This document shows, in pieces, positions 6,660 through 9,289 of a stretch of DNA of 9,289 bases. Location: NCBI GenBank assembly GCA_002376725.1, contig DFOM01000056.1, positions 1 through 9,289 of the forward strand, written 5' to 3'. Every line of letters starts with the position of its first letter. Within the stretch, counting starts at the first letter, position 1. The notes beneath the pieces are model-generated. The model saw nothing but the letters and a program-made list of their open reading frames with translations. It searched no databases and was not told the origin of the DNA. The translations under genes and the position numbers were made by a program. This DNA comes from Cloacimonetes bacterium UBA3541. Lineage in GTDB: Bacteria; Cloacimonadota; Cloacimonadia; Cloacimonadales; Cloacimonadaceae.

Positions 6660-8276
6660 AATGGTTACTCCTTCTAATTGATTAAATTTTATTAAATGTT
6701 TTAAATATAGATTCATAATAAATGGCGATATATCCAGTTCTTGTCTTTTATAGTAATCTTCACTTTTTAAATTATTATTCTTTCTATTAAAAATATCCAC
6801 AAACTGGCAAATCAATTTTTTATACTTAAACTTATGGTTATTGAGATAGGTTTCCAGGAGATTGATAATATTTTTATCAATTTTGGAAAAGTCAATTTGA
6901 CCTGGATGCGATTTTTTTGAAGGTATAATTAAATATCTCAAATCTCCTAAGGATAATTCACCTACATACCCATACATTTCCTCCAAGTTGTATTGCTGTG
7001 CCCTTTCAACTAAATCTTCAGTTTTTTGAATCAACTGCATTGTATTGATGTTTCTTATAAAGCCTTTTATGATAAATTCTTGAGAAGTTGGACTTGGTTT
7101 ATTATAGAAAAGGAGATTGAATTCTTTTATTTTTCGTTCCAACTTAATAATAAAATCAATATCTTTTATCTTATCTTTGATTGACTTTCTTTCAATTAGT
7201 TTTACCAGTCTCTTTAATTCATTGGGGTCAATAAGTTCTTCACTCTCTTCAAATTTGAATTTAATCTCCGGCAGAATGATGGTATCCAGACCAAGTAATC
7301 TTGTATCAAGGTTTTTAGAAGAATATTGAGTTCCCGTAAGGACCTTTTGATTGCAAGTTTCGCACATTGAAAAAGCATTGCTAGTAAAACTACGATTAAC
7401 ATTATCAAAGTAAAGACGATTGGTGGTGCCATAAAACTTCTGAATCAGAGCTACATCCTTAGGTAAAACAGCATCATTACCACAAATATGGCAATATCCT
7501 TGAGTAATTTTCTCGGAATAATGTCTTCCAAATAAATAATAATAAAGGACATCAATATAGCAATCAGCATATTCTCCTTGATGTAATAGATTGCCATCAA
7601 TTCTTAAAGCAAAGGCTCTTTTCTTAGTTACGGAGTCTTTCAAAGTAGAGGATAAATATTTATCTAAGTATTTGTCATAAGATTTACTAAACTTACTCTT
7701 GCTGGCTTCATCTTCATTTAAATTTAATTCTGGTATCAGTTCTGGATCGGGAAAGCCTTCTTTTTGCGAATCTACAATATAGTCACAGCGGAGAATATTT
7801 ACACTGTTTATTTTCTTATAAAAGGTATTTTGAATATTCATAAGATAATCTAAAAATTGTTCTGCTTTGTTTACATCTGTCCAGCCGATTTTATCAAAAT
7901 TATTTTCATCTTTTAAACCTTTGATATAATCAGCAAGTCCAAATTGAAAAATAGATTTGGGTGAAATATGAGTAGCATAGATTGATGGATCAGCTGGTGC
8001 ATAATTTTTAAAAATCATTAATTGGTCTTTATTGGAAGGGATCAATTCGGGTCCCAAAACAAACTTACATTCTTTTTTGCCGGTATCAATATTTAATTCA
8101 GTTAGTCTGCCATATTTGATGGTTTCTTGATCATCCTTTTTTTCCTTCCAGGAAAATTTATCCATATCATCTAAAAATTGTTTTACGATAAAAAGTTTCT
8201 TTTCATATTCAGATAACTCATCAAATCTTTCTTTTTTTAAAATAATTTCTCCAATCTCTTTATATAAAGATATCAT
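6186..8276 (-). CDS. cas8b: Cascade large subunit Cas8b (Csh1 / TM1802 family)
   Basis: Cas8b is the large subunit of type I-B Cascade, which recognises the PAM and helps to recruit Cas3. The 696 residues are of typical size. A four-cysteine zinc-finger-like element is visible as CHIC (Cys262, Cys265) and CETC (Cys305, Cys308), a feature of Csh1/TM1802-type large subunits. The first part is lysine- and aspartate-rich with no enzymatic motif. The C-terminal 150 residues are mostly helical in character (ISALEDEELKEYF; YYAQGLFILGKYIAEVE; LTPEEVVYHILCGRAY). They correspond to the small-subunit-like domain and are probably also made separately. The tail is asparagine/glutamate low complexity, encoded partly by an AAT repeat. 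The start ATG is two bases after the cas6 stop and follows GAGGAG with five to six bases spacing. Sequence identity to particular Cas8 subfamilies is low across the family, so I rest the call on the cysteine motif, size and operon position. Confidence 0.92.
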   Translation of the reverse strand: MISLYKEIGEIILKKERFDELSEYEKKLFIVKQFLDDMDKFSWKEKKDDQETIKYGRLTELNIDTGKKECKFVLGPELIPSNKDQLMIFKNYAPADPSIYATHISPKSIFQFGLADYIKGLKDENNFDKIGWTDVNKAEQFLDYLMNIQNTFYKKINSVNILRCDYIVDSQKEGFPDPELIPELNLNEDEASKSKFSKSYDKYLDKYLSSTLKDSVTKKRAFALRIDGNLLHQGEYADCYIDVLYYYLFGRHYSEKITQGYCHICGNDAVLPKDVALIQKFYGTTNRLYFDNVNRSFTSNAFSMCETCNQKVLTGTQYSSKNLDTRLLGLDTIILPEIKFKFEESEELIDPNELKRLVKLIERKSIKDKIKDIDFIIKLERKIKEFNLLFYNKPSPTSQEFIIKGFIRNINTMQLIQKTEDLVERAQQYNLEEMYGYVGELSLGDLRYLIIPSKKSHPGQIDFSKIDKNIINLLETYLNNHKFKYKKLICQFVDIFNRKNNNLKSEDYYKRQELDISPFIMNLYLKHLIKFNQLEGVTIMEERNLISALEDEELKEYFNTHSEVYGNNYYAQGLFILGKYIAEVESKQKQKDIKSTLINRLNLRGIPVQKVLSIVALVDDKRNVWGTYFDPITENYFRECLQNISKSSLTPEEVVYHILCGRAYNNYRAYEYNRKKLKSQENNNNNTETNQEENDD
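6200..6205 (-). promoter_or_regulatory. Ribosome binding site that sets the cas7 start
   Basis: AGGAGG on the message, six bases before the ATG at 6193 and 103 bases after the first possible in-frame ATG of the same open frame at 6298. It decides the short, family-consistent N-terminus of Cas7 over the extended one. It lies within the last codons of cas8b. Confidence 0.85.
6218..6232 (-). repeat. AAT trinucleotide run (five units) in the cas8b tail
   Basis: Five successive TAT/ATA-type triplets on the plus strand, read as AAT codons on the message, giving the Asn5 run in QENNNNNTETN near the Cas8b C-terminus. Being a three-base unit, changes in copy number would keep the reading frame and only alter tail length of Cas8b and Cas11b. 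The same run produces the isoleucine-rich false extension of the cas7 frame. Confidence 0.8.
6668..6673 (-). promoter_or_regulatory. Internal Shine-Dalgarno sequence in cas8b for Cas11b
   Basis: AAGGAG (within AGAAGGAGT) eight bases before the internal ATG at 6659. In the Cas8b frame it encodes part of LEGV, just before a helical segment. Optimal spacing and in-frame ATG together make a functional site likely. Confidence 0.7.
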
Positions 8277-8278
8277 TA

Positions 8279-8944
8279 TTACTCCTCTTTTTTTCTTACT
8301 ACACCAAAACCTCTTGCACTTTGTTTACCTAGTCCAAAAAATTCTGGGATAAGGAAATTAGTGGTAAAATCTCCAGTAAAACAGAGCATAGTTTGATTGT
8401 GGAAATTAACTTCTGCAGGATGAAACCATCCATCCACATTCAAGTTTTCCGTATCTGGGATCCAATATTGAAAAGCTTTAGAAAGTGTTTTCAGGTTGTT
8501 TTTCAGGATGGTTTTAAGTTTCTGGTTTTTGTTAAAAGTATCCAGTTTATTATAGGCATCGTAATTTTCTTGATTTAATGCCATCCAGGGAGAGGCAAAA
8601 TAGTAGTTATAATATTCTTTGGATTGTCCAAAATCTTCTTCTCTAAGAATCATCTCTCTTTCGTTAGAGATAATAGTTTTCCCATTTAATTCTAACTTCC
8701 CAACTTCTAAGAAAACTTGTTTAGCTAAATCTATTGCCTCATTTATAGCCAGCAAGGCTGGATGTTTATCAATGATTCTATATTGTATTTGAGGCATTTT
8801 GTAACTAAACTTCTGCCCTGGAAGATGATTATGAAAAAGATGATTCTCAGGAAATTGCGTTAGAAAGAAACCTCTAAGCTTAGGTATATCCCTTGGTTCA
8901 ATAGTGATGTCATTCCAGCTTACGAGAAGGTATCTAACTTTCAC
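8279..8944 (-). CDS. cas6: crRNA-processing endoribonuclease Cas6b
   Basis: Cas6b cuts the CRISPR precursor transcript within each repeat to produce mature crRNAs. The 221 residues fit the Cas6b family with its two ferredoxin-like halves. The N-terminal half has KLRGFFLTQF (22-31), LFHNH (36-40), then KMPQIQYRIIDKHPALLAINEA (49-70). The C-terminal half has FTGDFTTNFLIPEFFGLGKQSARGFGVV, with the glycine-rich RNA-binding loop GLGKQSARGFG at 204-214. His38 and His40 of FHNH are the best catalytic candidates; from memory, histidines at this place matter in the archaeal Cas6b studied biochemically. The start is GTG, the only start possible because an in-frame TAG lies at 8954-8956. AGGGG sits six bases upstream. 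It is the first gene of the operon, two bases before cas8b. The GTG overlaps the stop of a possible 13-codon upstream frame (GTGA). Confidence 0.93.
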   Translation of the reverse strand: MKVRYLLVSWNDITIEPRDIPKLRGFFLTQFPENHLFHNHLPGQKFSYKMPQIQYRIIDKHPALLAINEAIDLAKQVFLEVGKLELNGKTIISNEREMILREEDFGQSKEYYNYYFASPWMALNQENYDAYNKLDTFNKNQKLKTILKNNLKTLSKAFQYWIPDTENLNVDGWFHPAEVNFHNQTMLCFTGDFTTNFLIPEFFGLGKQSARGFGVVRKKEE

Positions 8945-8982
8945 CTTAGACCCCTAAAGATAATATTCATCATATCATTCAT
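8941..8982 (-). CDS. Possible 13-residue leader peptide overlapping the cas6 start
   Basis: An ATG at 8982 opens a 13-codon frame (MNDMMNIIFRGLR) whose TGA overlaps the cas6 GTG as GTGA. A modest AAGG lies six bases upstream, and two further in-frame ATGs follow. It resembles no family I know. The overlap is the same type as the cas2/cas4 junction and could couple cas6 translation to the leader. Short frames like this arise often by chance in AT-rich DNA, so support is weak. Confidence 0.3.
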   Translation of the reverse strand: MNDMMNIIFRGLR

Positions 8983-8999
8983 ACCCTACCTTATCTTTA
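8955..8999 (-). promoter_or_regulatory. Inverted repeat in the cas6 5' leader, abutting the ribosome site
   Basis: A perfect 9-bp inverted repeat: TTATCTTTA at 8991-8999 and TAAAGATAA at 8955-8963 on the plus strand, separated by 27 bases. In the message the 3' arm ends on the first base of the AGGGG ribosome site of cas6. The loop carries two copies of ATGAAT (plus-strand ATTCAT at 8965-8970 and 8977-8982). Pairing could restrain cas6 initiation, or the repeat could be a DNA operator. The arms are AT-rich, so the hairpin would be weak. Confidence 0.35.
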
Positions 9000-9018
9000 T
9001 TTTCAATCTTCTAGTTTT

Positions 9019-9048
9019 ACCATAAATCAAGAGATAATATTCTGTCAA
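9019..9048 (-). promoter_or_regulatory. Sigma-70-like promoter of the cas operon
   Basis: A perfect -35 hexamer TTGACA (9043-9048) is followed after 18 bases by TATGGT (9019-9024), matching TATAAT at four of six places. An A/T-rich stretch lies just upstream of the -35, like an UP element. Transcription would begin near 9012, giving a leader of about 68 bases before the cas6 GTG. It is the best promoter-like match in the upstream region. The spacing is one base longer than ideal. Confidence 0.6.
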
Positions 9049-9204
9049 GTAAAATTTATTTTTATATATCTAATCCGTTTTTATCATAAATTTCATTCCT
9101 TTTCAACTTCCGGTCCACTTTTTGGAGTCCAGTTTGTGAAAGCATATTTTGTTTTAGTTTTAGTAATTTTTGTGGATAGCAAGTTTTGTAATTCTTTATC
9201 CTTT

Positions 9205-9231
9205 ATCTGCGTAATCCGCGTAATCTGCGTG
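9205..9231. repeat. Three tandem copies of a 9-nt unit upstream of the operon
   Basis: ATCTGCGTA, ATCCGCGTA and ATCTGCGTG follow one another without a gap. The G+C content stands out from the very AT-rich surroundings. The block lies about 155 bases upstream of the -35. I recall similar TCTGCG/TCCGCG strings scattered between genes in several bacterial genomes, so it may be a dispersed intergenic element rather than an operator; that cannot be tested here. Confidence 0.6.
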
Positions 9232-9289
9232 CTACAATTTTAATTCTAAATTCATTATCTGTGATATTTGTAACATTATTATTTATATT

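Larger units (their letters stand above)
8945..9289. other. Non-coding region upstream of the cas operon
   Basis: This 345-base AT-rich stretch has no credible gene on either strand. It holds the promoter (9019-9048), the leader inverted repeat and short frame (8941-8999) and the 9-nt triplicate (9205-9231), all listed separately. A weak bulged stem (GGTCCA 9112-9117 with TGGA-gt-CC 9123-9130) is also present but lacks a U-tract. No CRISPR repeat, tRNA or end of an upstream gene is recognisable. Confidence 0.6.

Noticed and set aside
7117..7432. Open frames on both strands (7117-7329 plus, 7214-7432 minus) inside cas8b
   Set aside because: Both are shadows of the Cas8b frame in AT-rich DNA, with biased composition (Ser/Leu/Ile) and no independent support.
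8393..8578. 61-codon open frame on the plus strand
   Set aside because: Antisense to cas6, hydrophobic shadow without start signals.
9112..9130. Stem GGTCCA / TGGA-gt-CC as a terminator of an upstream gene
   Set aside because: Bulged, short, no U-tract on either strand and no upstream gene end visible.
1..9289. A wholly new defence system or extra accessory gene in the operon
   Set aside because: All eight genes fall into known type I-B families, with no unexplained reading frame between them; the novelty is confined to internal starts, junctions and the leader.

Overview
The window is an almost complete type I-B CRISPR-Cas locus on the minus strand of an AT-rich bacterial genome (about one third G+C by eye). 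Eight cas genes run from about 8944 down to 204 in the order cas6b - cas8b - cas7 - cas5 - cas3 - cas1 - cas2 - cas4. No other protein gene is convincing. The organism cannot be named from this sequence. AT-rich coding with many AAA, AAT and ATA codons, strong AGGAGG ribosome sites and the Csh1/Csh2/Cas5h/Cas6b families fit an anaerobic bacterium of a Clostridia, Thermotogota, Fusobacteria or Cloacimonadota-like group; that is inference only.

Layout, in the direction of transcription. Positions 9289-8945 are non-coding. They hold a 9-nt triplicate (9205-9231), a good sigma-70-like promoter (9048-9019) and a 5' leader with a possible 13-codon upstream reading frame and a 9-bp inverted repeat whose 3' arm abuts the cas6 ribosome site. 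The interference module follows: Cas6b (crRNA processing), Cas8b (large subunit), Cas7 (backbone), Cas5 (crRNA 5'-handle binding) and Cas3 (HD nuclease-helicase). The adaptation module comes last: Cas1 integrase, Cas2, and Cas4 nuclease for prespacer trimming and PAM choice. Positions 203-1 are AT-rich and non-coding, with a weak candidate terminator. The CRISPR array itself is not in the window.

The genes are packed so tightly that almost every junction is an overlap or a gap of a few bases (2-nt gap, 8-nt overlap, 12-nt gap, cas5/cas3 junction, TAATG, TAATG, ATGA). This implies one transcript with heavy translational coupling.

Two points go beyond routine annotation. First, cas8b has an in-frame ATG (6659) eight bases after a strong AAGGAG, predicting separate translation of a 157-residue C-terminal product, the Cas11b small subunit. 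Second, cas3 has no ATG at its natural start. A strong AGGAGG lies eight bases before an ATT codon, and starting there restores an N-terminal stretch containing SHP and closes the only sizeable gap in the operon.
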